From Methanobacterium sp964452085 (GTDB lineage Archaea; Methanobacteriota; Methanobacteria; Methanobacteriales; Methanobacteriaceae): DNA of 64,000 nt. Positions 13,334-23,013 of this stretch are shown piece after piece. The stretch is taken from the NCBI GenBank assembly GCA_964452085.1, contig CAYVKL010000007.1:1-64000 (forward strand), in the 5' to 3' direction. Each line of letters opens with the position of its first letter. The first letter of the stretch is position 1. The translations under genes and the position numbers were made by a program. A model generated the notes under the pieces. It ran no database searches. It was not told where the DNA came from and saw nothing but the letters and a program-made list of their open reading frames with translations.

Positions 13334-14380
13334 ATGAGAATCAAATTACTGGCCATAGCTGCAATTCCTTTGATTTTAATAGGGGTTATTGCAGTTTTCT
13401 TCATGGTGGCCCCAAAAAATGTTAATGAAACTGGTTTTGGCACAGAGGTTATTGCTCAAAACCTGGAAGTCCCATGGGCCATAGCTTTCCTGCCGGATGA
13501 TCGGCTGATTTTCACAGAACGTGGTGGAAAAGTCAGTATTCTTGAAGGAACGAATATTAAGAATGTGGCAAATATCAGTGTAACTCAAAATGGTGAATCC
13601 GGACTTCAGGGTATTGCAGTTGATCCCGAGTTCAGTCTAAATCATTACATATATCTTTATTACACCAATGGCAATTACAATCGGATTTCACGCTTTACTC
13701 TGGGTGACATTCTTACTAATGAAACAATTCTCATTAACAACATTCCGGCAGCAGCAATTCACAACGGCGGAAGGTTGAAGTTCGGCCCTGATGGAAAACT
13801 TTACGCGACCACTGGGGAAACAGGCAATACTGCTCTGGCTCAGAATCTTAATTCATTAGGGGGAAAAATCTTACGTTTGAATACCGATGGTTCCATTCCT
13901 TCTGATAATCCCTTTGGCACTTATGTTTATAGTTACGGCCACCGCGACCCACAGGGGATTACTTGGGGCCCTACTGGAATTATGTACGCTTCTGAACATG
14001 GTGAAAGTGCCAATGACGAGTTGAACATAATAACCAAAGGTGGAAACTATGGGTGGCCATTATATCAGGGAAATGATACTGCTTCAGGATATATAAAACC
14101 CCTTAGAGGATACACTGAATTTACTCTTGCCCCGTCTGGAATAGCATTTTACCAGAAAGCAGTTTGGGTTGCTGGTTTAAGAGGAACTCAGCTAAGAAAA
14201 GTAACTCTTTCTGATGACGGTAATTCTGTTATGGGTGAAAAAGCTTTATTCAGAGAATTAGGTAGGATCCGTGATGTGGTGGAGTACAAAGGATATTTAT
14301 ATATCAGCACTTCCAATCTTGATGGCCGGGGAGTTCCCCAGGGTGGGGATGATAAGATAATTAAAATTAAAATAAGTTAA
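13334..14380 (+). CDS. PQQ/glucose-sorbosone dehydrogenase-like beta-propeller protein, membrane anchored
   Basis: Six-bladed propeller of the glucose/sorbosone dehydrogenase (YliI/Asd) family, 348 residues. Residues 4-25 form a hydrophobic signal or anchor, so the propeller lies outside the cell. Family motifs are 'LEVPWAIAFLPDDRLIFTERGG', 'HNGGRLKFGPDGKLYATTGE', 'YGHRDPQGITW', 'ASEHGESANDELN' and 'GGNYGWP'. Bacterial relatives oxidise sugars with PQQ. Methanogens are not known to make PQQ, so this protein may use an external cofactor or have another role; that is open. AATAGGTG precedes the ATG. Confidence 0.88.
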   Translation: MRIKLLAIAAIPLILIGVIAVFFMVAPKNVNETGFGTEVIAQNLEVPWAIAFLPDDRLIFTERGGKVSILEGTNIKNVANISVTQNGESGLQGIAVDPEFSLNHYIYLYYTNGNYNRISRFTLGDILTNETILINNIPAAAIHNGGRLKFGPDGKLYATTGETGNTALAQNLNSLGGKILRLNTDGSIPSDNPFGTYVYSYGHRDPQGITWGPTGIMYASEHGESANDELNIITKGGNYGWPLYQGNDTASGYIKPLRGYTEFTLAPSGIAFYQKAVWVAGLRGTQLRKVTLSDDGNSVMGEKALFRELGRIRDVVEYKGYLYISTSNLDGRGVPQGGDDKIIKIKIS

Positions 14381-14385
14381 AAAGG

Positions 14386-14940
14386 TTAATCTTCATTTTC
14401 TTCAATTTTTTTGTCTTTAATCAAGACATTTTTACCTTTTTTAGAAGGTAAAACTTTCATATCTCCACCTTCAAACTCTAATTCCAGTTCTTTTCCTTCA
14501 AATAACATGTGGAGGAATATGGCCAGGGAAGAAACCTCAGAATGGGGCTGAGTAGTCACTGAAACGTTCCAGTCAGCCTCTTGATAAACTTTACTGGGAA
14601 CTCTGGAACCACCAACCACCACCAGTTTATTTTTGGGTGAATTCTGGATTTGGGGTGTTACATCCTGAACCTGCTCTCCGTACATGGTGAGGTGAACTAT
14701 TTCTCCACCCTTATTTTTCCATTCATTAAGGAGGTTTTCCCATCCTTTCCGATATTCAAGATGAAATTCACCACCCCATCGTTTCGCAACGTCCTTAACA
14801 TTTTCCATGAGTTTTTTGTCGCGATCTCCACTTAAATAAACTCCTGATGCTCCCAGTGCTCGGGCAGTGAGGCATACGTGGGTTGTAATTCGTGCATCAC
14901 GTACTCTGCGATGATCTAATCTTAAAACCTCAACTTCCAT
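14386..14940 (-). CDS. trm56: tRNA (cytidine(56)-2'-O)-methyltransferase
   Basis: SPOUT methyltransferase that 2'-O-methylates C56 in the T loop of archaeal tRNA. The 184-residue protein starts VEVLRLDHRRVRDARITTHV, a signature of aTrm56, and has the knotted SAM site around 'LVVVGGSRVPSKVYQEADWNVSVTTQPHSE'. Length is normal; the last 15 residues are charged. Its start overlaps the end of cobS by 11 bp, so it is translated from the cobZ-cobS-trm56 transcript. It converges with the sugar dehydrogenase 5 bp away. Confidence 0.95.
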   Translation of the reverse strand: MEVEVLRLDHRRVRDARITTHVCLTARALGASGVYLSGDRDKKLMENVKDVAKRWGGEFHLEYRKGWENLLNEWKNKGGEIVHLTMYGEQVQDVTPQIQNSPKNKLVVVGGSRVPSKVYQEADWNVSVTTQPHSEVSSLAIFLHMLFEGKELELEFEGGDMKVLPSKKGKNVLIKDKKIEENED

Positions 14941-15751
14941 TGGAAAAACCCCATGAAATTAATATAACCATAACTAAGAGGGATAACATACGCCCTAGTT
15001 CATTTGAAGCTCCCAATATATCTCCATTTGCATACTTGAAACTTCTCCTGGTAATTAAAACCATGATTAGTCCTGCAAACATGCCTCCAATAATTCCTAC
15101 AATTCCTGTGTATTTAAGGGCTATAAATCCTAAGATTATGGTGAAAATTGCAGTGATAGACAGGAGCTTCCAGTTCATGCTTTCAATGAAGTATTTCCCA
15201 GTACCATTGTCTAATGGTTTTGAAAATGTTGCACAACTGACTAAACTTACTTTAGCAGCTACTTCAGACACAAAAAGTGCTGGCAGGATGTATACTGCAG
15301 GTATGGTAGAAATTGATGTAAATGTAATTAGGGCTACTGTTAATAGGGATGCCAAACCTCCAGTTCCTATTCTTTTATCCCGCATGATTTCTATTCTTCG
15401 TTGAGGATCTCCGTGTGCCATGAGTCCATCACCAAAGTCCACCAGACCATCCAGGTGATGAAAACCAGTGAATGATATGGCCAGACTGTAAATCAGTGCT
15501 GCTGATAACAATGGGTATAGGTGGAGGGGATCAAGAAGTAGCCAGCCAAAGGTCCCTACAATTATTCCAATGAAACCTCCAATGAACGGCCATATAAAAG
15601 TGAACTTTGCCATTTCCTGAATGGTGGTGTGAATATTAAGGGGTAGTATTGTGGAGAAGGATAGCAGGCCAATAAAACCTTTCCAACTAACTCGTGTTTC
15701 ATCATCTTTTTTCCCAACATCTAGTGGGTCTTTTCCAGGGTTACTATTCAT
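14930..15751 (-). CDS. cobS: Adenosylcobinamide-GDP ribazoletransferase (cobalamin synthase)
   Basis: Integral membrane enzyme that joins adenosylcobinamide-GDP with alpha-ribazole (or its phosphate) in late cobalamin synthesis. About seven hydrophobic segments are visible, with the family motif 'FHHLDGLVDFGDGLMAHGDPQRR' carrying the Mg-binding acidic residues, then 'MRDKRIGTGG'. I start it at ATG 15751 (273 residues) with GAGGAG eleven bases upstream; the longer ORF to 15787 would lie within cobZ. Order cobZ-cobS-trm56 with short gaps or overlap suggests one operon. Confidence 0.93.
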   Translation of the reverse strand: MNSNPGKDPLDVGKKDDETRVSWKGFIGLLSFSTILPLNIHTTIQEMAKFTFIWPFIGGFIGIIVGTFGWLLLDPLHLYPLLSAALIYSLAISFTGFHHLDGLVDFGDGLMAHGDPQRRIEIMRDKRIGTGGLASLLTVALITFTSISTIPAVYILPALFVSEVAAKVSLVSCATFSKPLDNGTGKYFIESMNWKLLSITAIFTIILGFIALKYTGIVGIIGGMFAGLIMVLITRRSFKYANGDILGASNELGRMLSLLVMVILISWGFSNGS

Positions 15752-15759
15752 ATTGATTA

Positions 15760-16206
15760 TCACTCCTCGAAAAGCTTGGACATGCAACCAGCCACCAGGC
15801 CGGCGAAAACATCATCCAGCATAGGTCCTAAAGTTCCAATAACTCCTGGTTTTGCCTCATCATATCTTTTAAAGTTAAAAATTGCTTTAGTGCCGGCGAT
15901 CTGGTTGGCAATGGCCATTCCCAGAACCTCATCACAGTAAAGGTACGCAGGATCATCATCCACGTTGATTCCTTTTATCCGGTGTTTTTGAAGGTCGTCT
16001 TCGACACGAATTCCGGCTACAATTAACACTATAACATTAATATCTTTCAATGATTTCCTGAGCTGCTTTTCAAGCGCTCTTTCCAATTCGCTGGTTCTTT
16101 CTACCCCTACCAGGAGTTCTAAACCCACATCTACTAGTTGGGGAATGTCAACCCCTACTTCTGCCATAAAGTCATAAATTGATAATGATAAGTCTTTATC
16201 TTTCAT
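15760..16206 (-). CDS. cobZ: Alpha-ribazole phosphatase CobZ (PgpA-like fold)
   Basis: Archaeal, non-homologous replacement for bacterial CobC: removes phosphate from alpha-ribazole phosphate or adenosylcobalamin phosphate. The protein is of the PgpA/CobZ family, with 'YLYCDEVLGMAIA' and 'KRYDEAKPGVIGTLGPMLDD' as the acidic metal-binding motifs. Its position directly before cobS supports the cobalamin role over phosphatidylglycerophosphatase. ATG at 16206 (148 residues) has GGGTG five bases upstream and is preferred to the ORF start at 16221. Confidence 0.82.
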   Translation of the reverse strand: MKDKDLSLSIYDFMAEVGVDIPQLVDVGLELLVGVERTSELERALEKQLRKSLKDINVIVLIVAGIRVEDDLQKHRIKGINVDDDPAYLYCDEVLGMAIANQIAGTKAIFNFKRYDEAKPGVIGTLGPMLDDVFAGLVAGCMSKLFEE

Positions 16207-16313
16207 AAAAACACCCAACAAGCTATAATATTAAGAGGTACACTCTATTTAAAATAGTTTATTTAATTAAACTGCCAGTTAAAAACGGCTTAGAAAAATA
16301 TTTAAATCCTAAG

Positions 16314-16727
16314 TTATATGGTTATCTGCCCAGATCCTCCGCAACGTTGGCATTTAACAGTCAAACTACATGTGTGTTGTATTAATGTGTTTCTAGCACT
16401 ACAGGAGGGACATGTGTTGAGATAAGTGTAATATTTGCCATTACAATTACTACAAATATAATAAAGTCCTTTACCGTCACATTCTGGGCATAAAACATTC
16501 CCGGTTCCAAGGCAAACAGGACATTCCATGTTTTGTGTATTGGAAGATGTGTCTTGTTTAACAGCTTCATTTGTCTGAGTTTTTTGGTTGAGATTCTGAT
16601 TGGAACTTTGAATGGATATTTCTGTATTATTTATGGATTTGGACTTTTTTAACACTATAAAACCAAAACTAACAATTAATAAAATTAATATTAAGAAAAT
16701 CAATGCATATTTATATTTATTTTTCAT
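16314..16727 (-). CDS. Membrane-anchored protein with DnaJ-like CxxCxG zinc-finger repeats
   Basis: 137 residues. Residues 7-27 form one hydrophobic span, followed by a Ser/Asn/Gln-rich linker (about 30-68) and a cysteine-rich domain. The latter has CPVCLGTG, CPECDGKG, CSNC, CPSC and CQRCGGSG, the spacing of DnaJ central zinc fingers. There is no J domain. The domain should face outside if the span is a signal anchor, or inside if not; topology is unclear. Function is unknown; DnaJ-type fingers bind unfolded protein or act in thiol chemistry in other proteins. Upstream start is ATG 16727 with a weak RBS. Confidence 0.7.
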   Translation of the reverse strand: MKNKYKYALIFLILILLIVSFGFIVLKKSKSINNTEISIQSSNQNLNQKTQTNEAVKQDTSSNTQNMECPVCLGTGNVLCPECDGKGLYYICSNCNGKYYTYLNTCPSCSARNTLIQHTCSLTVKCQRCGGSGQITI

Positions 16728-16908
16728 AGTCTCGTTTAATTAATGCATTTTCCATCTTTAAATAATCTGCATTGTTTATATATTCCTCTTCAATGCAGAT
16801 AATTTTTTGCCTGATTTGGGAAGATTTTCGTTAGTCGAATATTATTTAGATAAGGACTAACAAAATAACAATAGTATTATTATGATAAAAGTTTAGGATT
16901 GTTAAATC

Positions 16909-16922
16909 TTAAACCGGTTTAA
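16909..16922. promoter_or_regulatory. 14-bp perfect palindrome upstream of the zinc-ribbon pair
   Basis: TTAAACCGGTTTAA at 16909-16922 is a perfect inverted repeat centred about 65 bp before the TTG start at 16981. It lies in a 253-bp AT-rich spacer where a CCGG core stands out. It could be an operator or part of the promoter region. No regulator is identified. Confidence 0.4.
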
Positions 16923-16980
16923 TAATTCTAATATCTTTTAAGAGTCTTAGGAACGTATTTGGATTTTAGGGGGTGTTATT

Positions 16981-17484
16981 TTGAAGGTTCATCTTAGGGT
17001 CTTCGTAGAGGTTGAAAACCTGGGAAAAGCAATGAATGCTCTTACTGATGCAGGAATTACTGGTTTTTATATTTTAGAATATAAGGGTATGTCTCCACAA
17101 GATTGGAAAGGATTCTCGATTAAGGAAGATCCTGAATCTGCCATTGGTCTGATCCGTGATTATGCAACCGACGCAGTACTGGTTTGCAGTGTGGTAGATG
17201 AAGAAAAAACGGATAAAATTGTGGAATCAGTAATGGAAGCATTGGAGGGTGAAAAATACACTATTTTAGAAGTTCCTATCCGTAGAATCATTGTAAGCTA
17301 CAAAGATGAGGTAAAAGAACGTGCTGAAACTTGGTTACTGGAGAAAGAAGTACCATGTTTCTGTTGTGGTGAAAAAGCAGTTCAAAGAATAAGAATTGAT
17401 ATGAATAAAGCTAAAATTTGGTGTACTAATTGTGGTGCTGCAAGATATTTCCTTATAAAAGGCGTTGAAAAGGGGGGAAGCTAG
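16981..17484 (+). CDS. Conserved methanogen protein: PII/ACT-like N-terminal domain plus zinc ribbon
   Basis: 167 residues. I do not recognise a named family with certainty. The first 105 residues show a beta-alpha-beta pattern like PII/ACT ferredoxin-like domains (KVHLRVFVEVENLGKAMNAL ... ILEVPIRRIIVSY), which suggests ligand sensing (inference). Residues 120-155 form a zinc ribbon with CFCCGE and CTNCG. The start is TTG at 16981 with AGGGGGTG upstream. The stop codon shares one base with the GTG start of the next gene, whose product resembles this zinc ribbon, so the two are translationally coupled. Confidence 0.7.
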   Translation: MKVHLRVFVEVENLGKAMNALTDAGITGFYILEYKGMSPQDWKGFSIKEDPESAIGLIRDYATDAVLVCSVVDEEKTDKIVESVMEALEGEKYTILEVPIRRIIVSYKDEVKERAETWLLEKEVPCFCCGEKAVQRIRIDMNKAKIWCTNCGAARYFLIKGVEKGGS

Positions 17485-17660
17485 TGACATCCAAAAAATG
17501 GAAGCTGCAAAAGGCCGCAAACTGTTACAACTGTGGTGACGCCACTATCCATAATGTGGAAGTGGATCAATACAATCTAACCATCAGATGCAGAGATTGT
17601 GGGTTCAGCCGTTTATACGCTTTCCATATGGTTGATTTGCCCAATAAGTGTGATCTGTAA
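17484..17660 (+). CDS. Small zinc-ribbon protein, 58 residues
   Basis: An ORF missed by length filters. GTG at 17484 overlaps the preceding TAG stop by one base (TAGTG), with AGGGGGGAAG as RBS. The product has CYNCGD at 14-19 and CRDCG at 36-40, a classic zinc ribbon. It aligns with the C-terminal ribbon of the protein before it: C-x2-C-G-[DE], then I/V-x-I/V-D, then C-x2-C-G-x2-R-x-[FY]. This points to an ancient duplication. Probably a nucleic-acid or protein-binding module working with its neighbour; function unknown. Confidence 0.75.
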   Translation: MTSKKWKLQKAANCYNCGDATIHNVEVDQYNLTIRCRDCGFSRLYAFHMVDLPNKCDL

Positions 17661-17783
17661 TTAAAGTTTGATCTTATTACTTCACATTTAATTAGTAAAT
17701 GGCAAGTTAATTAAAGATTTAATTCAATTTTTATTTTATTTATTATTCCATTCTAAAATAAAGGGTGTTTAAAGATATAGAAT

Positions 17784-17817
17784 TTAAAAAAGGAAATAGG
17801 TATATTCATACCTATTT
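17784..17817 (-). terminator. Hairpin terminator of the hsp20 gene
   Basis: AAATAGGTAT (17794-17803) and ATACCTATTT (17808-17817) form a perfect 10-bp stem with a 4-base loop at the hsp20 stop codon. Read on the minus strand the stem is followed by CC and a run of seven T. It looks like an intrinsic terminator for hsp20. Confidence 0.6.
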
Positions 17818-18259
17818 ATTTAACTTTAACTTTGAAACTTTCAGTTTTTTCCTGTTTTGGAATTTCGATTTTCAAGACGCCATCATCGAATTCAGCTTCT
17901 GCTTCCTGGGGAATGACCTTCTTTGGAAGTCTTACTGTTCTTCTAACTACTCCTGTCTTTCTGTCATGGAGAGTTAAGTGACTTCCTTTCTGGATTTCCT
18001 GTTCAATGTCGAAGTTGGCTTTAACTCTTACACGGGTTTCAGTGACGTCTAAATCAATATCTTTTTTGTCAATGCCTGGTAGGTCCACGTGAACAATTAT
18101 ATTCTCATCAGTTTCGAGAATATCTTTTCCAGGGACAAAGGTGTAGTCTATAACTGATTTACCAATGTCTTTGCTGATACCGTCGATAGTTTTCGCGGTA
18201 TCTTGCATCATTTTCTCAATTAATCCTTTCTTATCCAAAATAGTCCTTTTCTTTTTCAT
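17816..18259 (-). CDS. hsp20: Small heat-shock protein (Hsp20/alpha-crystallin)
   Basis: ATP-independent holdase that forms cytoplasmic oligomers and binds unfolding proteins. The 147-residue protein has an N-terminal arm (1-45), an alpha-crystallin domain (about 48-135; 'ENIIVHVDLPGIDKKDIDLDV', 'LHDRKTGVVRRTVRLPKKV', 'AEFDDGVLKIEIPK') and a short C-terminal tail. GAGGTG precedes the ATG. A TATA-like element on the minus strand at 18322-18336 would give a leader of roughly 40 bases. Heat control is expected from the family but is not shown by the sequence. Confidence 0.93.
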   Translation of the reverse strand: MKKKRTILDKKGLIEKMMQDTAKTIDGISKDIGKSVIDYTFVPGKDILETDENIIVHVDLPGIDKKDIDLDVTETRVRVKANFDIEQEIQKGSHLTLHDRKTGVVRRTVRLPKKVIPQEAEAEFDDGVLKIEIPKQEKTESFKVKVK

Positions 18260-18321
18260 TTATTTCACCTCATAGTTGTGGGTACAAACTCGTTTTGAGT
18301 CAATAAATATAGTGATGAATC

Positions 18322-18336
18322 AATTATATATAATTT
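18322..18336 (-). promoter_or_regulatory. TATA-box candidate for hsp20
   Basis: The minus strand reads AATTATATATAATTG here, about 63 bp before the hsp20 start. A start site about 25 bp downstream would leave a short leader with the GAGGTG RBS. A small inverted repeat (ACTC/GAGT) near 18288-18300 lies at the expected start region and could be an operator. Confidence 0.4.
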
Positions 18337-18475
18337 CTCCAAAAAAACCAAAAAATGATACATGAACTATTATAAAAAAAGAAGAATAGATCAATAATTA
18401 AGATAAAAATGGTTCAAATAATTAAAAAAATAAGAATTATAATTGAATGATGTCAAAATTGGAGGATTTCAAAAC

Positions 18476-19690
18476 ATGGTGCTAATAATCGACCCTCAAC
18501 AGGCTGGAATATCAGGAAACATGGTTATAGGGGCATTAGCCAATTTAGGGGCAAACACGGAGATAATTAAAGACATCATGGTACATTATGGTTCACATTT
18601 TGGTGAAGTGTCTGTTGAAATACGTTCAGTAAATAAATCAGGAATCCTTGCTAGTTTTGCAGATGTTAAATGTTCTGATCACCATTCAATATCTTATAAA
18701 AGATTAATTGGCATTTTAAATGAGATAAACCACGAAAATGTCACCCCAAGAATGTTAGAATTTGCCAAAAAAGTTTTTAAAACATTGGCCCAGGCAGAAT
18801 CTCAAGTTCATGGATTGGGTCTGGATGAAATTCATTTTCATGAAGTGGGTGCAGCAGATGCCGTAGCAGATATAATAGGTTCGTCTTATGCATTTCACAA
18901 ACTTGAACTTCATAAAGATACGGTTTACGGGCTTCCACCTGCCCTAGGTGGTGGTAGGATAAAAAGTAAACACGGAAATCTCAGTGTACCAGCACCTGCA
19001 ACACTGGAGATTCTTAAAAATTTTCCTGCAATGGGGGGTCCTGTTAATCACGAATTAACCACTCCCACCGGAGCAGCGTTACTGGTGAACATGGTTGATG
19101 AATTCTGTGGATTTTACCCACTTATATCCAACCAGAAAGTTGCATACGGTGCTGGAAAAATAGATTTAGAATTTCCAAATGTATTAAGACTTGTTCGAGG
19201 CAAGACTCCAATTCCCACTGATAAAATCTCCATTCTTGAGACCAATCTTGATGATGTAACCGGAGAAGTTTTAGGCAATACAATGGATCGTTTAATGCAA
19301 GAAGGCGCCCTAGATGTAACCATAATTCCCACAATAGCCAAAAAAAATAGACCAGGTCATCTTTTAAGAGTTATATGCAAATCTAGTATGAATAATATTC
19401 TCGCTGAAACTATAATCCGTGAAACAGGAACCTTAGGGGTTAGAACTATTCCTTATGTCCATAGAAACATAGTAAGTCGTGAAATAATACTTGTTGAGGT
19501 TAAAATCAAGGGGGTGCCTCAGAAAGTCCATCTCAAAGTGGCAATGATTGGTGATGAAATGGTTAATTTCACTGTTGAATATGAAGATGCCAAGGAAATT
19601 TCAAAGGAGATGGGAATTCCACTTAAGGATATAATAAGGATTATTAATCAGAGTGTGGATTTAGAAGGAATTAGTTATAATCGGGGTTAA
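18476..19690 (+). CDS. larC: LarC-like nickel-insertion protein (DUF111)
   Basis: Homologue of LarC, the CTP-dependent cyclometallase that inserts nickel into the pincer cofactor (P2TMN) of lactate racemase. The protein has the N-terminal DUF111 pattern 'IDPQQAGISGNMVIGAL', the His-rich 'LGLDEIHFHEVGAADAVADI' region, 'PVPAPATLEIL' and 'HELTTPTGAALL', and a C-terminal domain with 'LETNLDDVTGE'. ATG at 18476 (404 residues) has GGAGG ten bases upstream and fits the family start; an ORF extension to TTG 18443 runs through the RBS. LarA, LarB and LarE are not in the window, so the role in this methanogen is open. Confidence 0.88.
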   Translation: MVLIIDPQQAGISGNMVIGALANLGANTEIIKDIMVHYGSHFGEVSVEIRSVNKSGILASFADVKCSDHHSISYKRLIGILNEINHENVTPRMLEFAKKVFKTLAQAESQVHGLGLDEIHFHEVGAADAVADIIGSSYAFHKLELHKDTVYGLPPALGGGRIKSKHGNLSVPAPATLEILKNFPAMGGPVNHELTTPTGAALLVNMVDEFCGFYPLISNQKVAYGAGKIDLEFPNVLRLVRGKTPIPTDKISILETNLDDVTGEVLGNTMDRLMQEGALDVTIIPTIAKKNRPGHLLRVICKSSMNNILAETIIRETGTLGVRTIPYVHRNIVSREIILVEVKIKGVPQKVHLKVAMIGDEMVNFTVEYEDAKEISKEMGIPLKDIIRIINQSVDLEGISYNRG

Positions 19691-19720
19691 ATATTCAGTT
19701 CCAACTCCTGGTGATAAAAT

Positions 19721-20413
19721 ATGAATGATTCAAAACAGAAAAAAGCTATTTCAGTCCTTTCTGGTGGTCTGGACTCAACTGTTGCCACTTCAATTGTGGC
19801 TAAAGATTATGAAATTCATGCAATAACCTTTGATTACGGTCAGCGCAGTGCTTCCATGGAAAAGGAATCTTCAAAAGCAATATGTGAAAAATTAGGCATT
19901 GAGCACACAGTCATTGAACTTCCATGGCTATCTAAATTGGGAAACTCAGCTTTGACGAGTTCCAACGAAGTTCCAAGCTTGGAAATGAATGAATTGGACG
20001 ATAAAGAAGTTTGCGATGAAACGGCCCGTAAAGTATGGGTTCCTGGGAGAAACGTTGTGTTCACTGCCATTGCATTATCCTTTGCTGAAGCAAAAGAAGC
20101 AGAAAAGATCATTGTTGGATGGGACTTTGAAGAAGCTTCAACTTTTCCTGATAACTCTAAAGAATTTTTAGACGCTTTCAATCATGTTCTTTCCATAGGA
20201 TCCTTAGAGAATGTCCAGATAGACGCTCCACTAATCCAGATGGATAAAAAAGGAATAGTAGAAATAGGTAATGAAATAGGCGCACCACTAAATCTTAGTT
20301 ATTCATGTTACATGGGTGATGAAGTGCATTGTGGGGTTTGTGAATCCTGTATGCGTCGTAAAAGAGCTTTTAAACAAGCGGGTGTTGAAGATATCATCAA
20401 ATATATGGTTTAA
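19721..20413 (+). CDS. queC: 7-cyano-7-deazaguanine (preQ0) synthase QueC
   Basis: Makes preQ0 from CDG with ATP and ammonia; in archaea preQ0 becomes archaeosine at tRNA position 15. The 230-residue protein has the PP-loop SGGLDSTV at 14-21 and a C-terminal zinc site with C-x(8)-C-G-x-C-x2-C-like spacing (CYMGDEVHCGVCESCMRRK). Length is normal. It follows larC by 30 bp on the same strand, so the two may share a transcript. TGGTGATA precedes the ATG. Confidence 0.94.
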   Translation: MNDSKQKKAISVLSGGLDSTVATSIVAKDYEIHAITFDYGQRSASMEKESSKAICEKLGIEHTVIELPWLSKLGNSALTSSNEVPSLEMNELDDKEVCDETARKVWVPGRNVVFTAIALSFAEAKEAEKIIVGWDFEEASTFPDNSKEFLDAFNHVLSIGSLENVQIDAPLIQMDKKGIVEIGNEIGAPLNLSYSCYMGDEVHCGVCESCMRRKRAFKQAGVEDIIKYMV

Positions 20414-20529
20414 AAGATTTCGAGATTTTTCTAGATTTTTTTTATCTTTTTGAATCATTAATATCTTGGATTCTAAATAATACTCATTTTTAGAAGTATT
20501 TCTTTTGATTTCAATTTTATTTCCAAGTT

Positions 20530-22248
<1,719 letters not shown>

Positions 22249-23013
22249 TGGTGACCCTCGAAACTGTGAATAAACAGTCGTTAAATAAATCTTATCCTTA
22301 TATACTTAGTGCAAACTTCCTTATATCCTTACCTTAAGACGCATTATGGGCATGTGCTGTTATGTGTTGAAACAACGGATATTATTTATATTTTTATTTT
22401 GATTATTTTTATTTCAGTTAAAATTCTATTCCATAATTCTTTTATTCCTTTAAAATTCTAAAAACTGTAATCTTGTTTATTTGAAGTTTAATTTCTATTT
22501 TTGTTTTCTTTTTTTTAAGGCAGCCGGGTTATGGTAATATTGGGGTGGGAAATAATTTCTAATATGATGTAAACTTATGATTTTAATATAATTAATAGTA
22601 ACTAAAATCTTTAAATATAATAAAAATTGAATATATAGATTTATTAAAGTAAATTAAGATCAATTATAGATTTAAAAATAAAAATAAATCAAATATTGCT
22701 TTAGATTAGCAATATTATGCATTAAATCAAAATAATGAATACAAACTAGTATTACTGAGCATTCAAAAAGTTGTTTCAAAAACCGAATTTTAGTTATTAT
22801 TAAGAAAGTGGCAGATGCCGTCAATAGTGCAATGAATTTATTTAATTGGTTTTATCCAAGAGGAGGGGTTAAAAAGAGGGGATTATTATAAAATCTCTGT
22901 AATTGTATTTTAGAATTCCTTAAAAATCGCGGATAATATTTTGAGATTAAATCATCAGGATTTTTTAATATTTAATGATTTGTTTGATTTCAGGAAAGTA
23001 ATTAGGTGAAAAA
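22249..23013. other. 765-bp AT-rich gap before the M4 protease
   Basis: The longest non-coding stretch in the window. The first 100 bp should hold the pycB promoter. The rest is very AT-rich with no RNA gene or insertion sequence that I can recognise. One stretch near 22811-22891 is open for 27 codons from a GTG, with more balanced codons than its surroundings, but it has no RBS; I treat it as chance or a remnant. AAATCAT/ATGATTT arms flank the last TATA-like region near 22950-22980. Confidence 0.5.

Noticed and set aside
22811..22891. 27-codon open stretch in the gap before the M4 protease
   Set aside because: It has no ribosome-binding site and no family likeness; coding cannot be supported.
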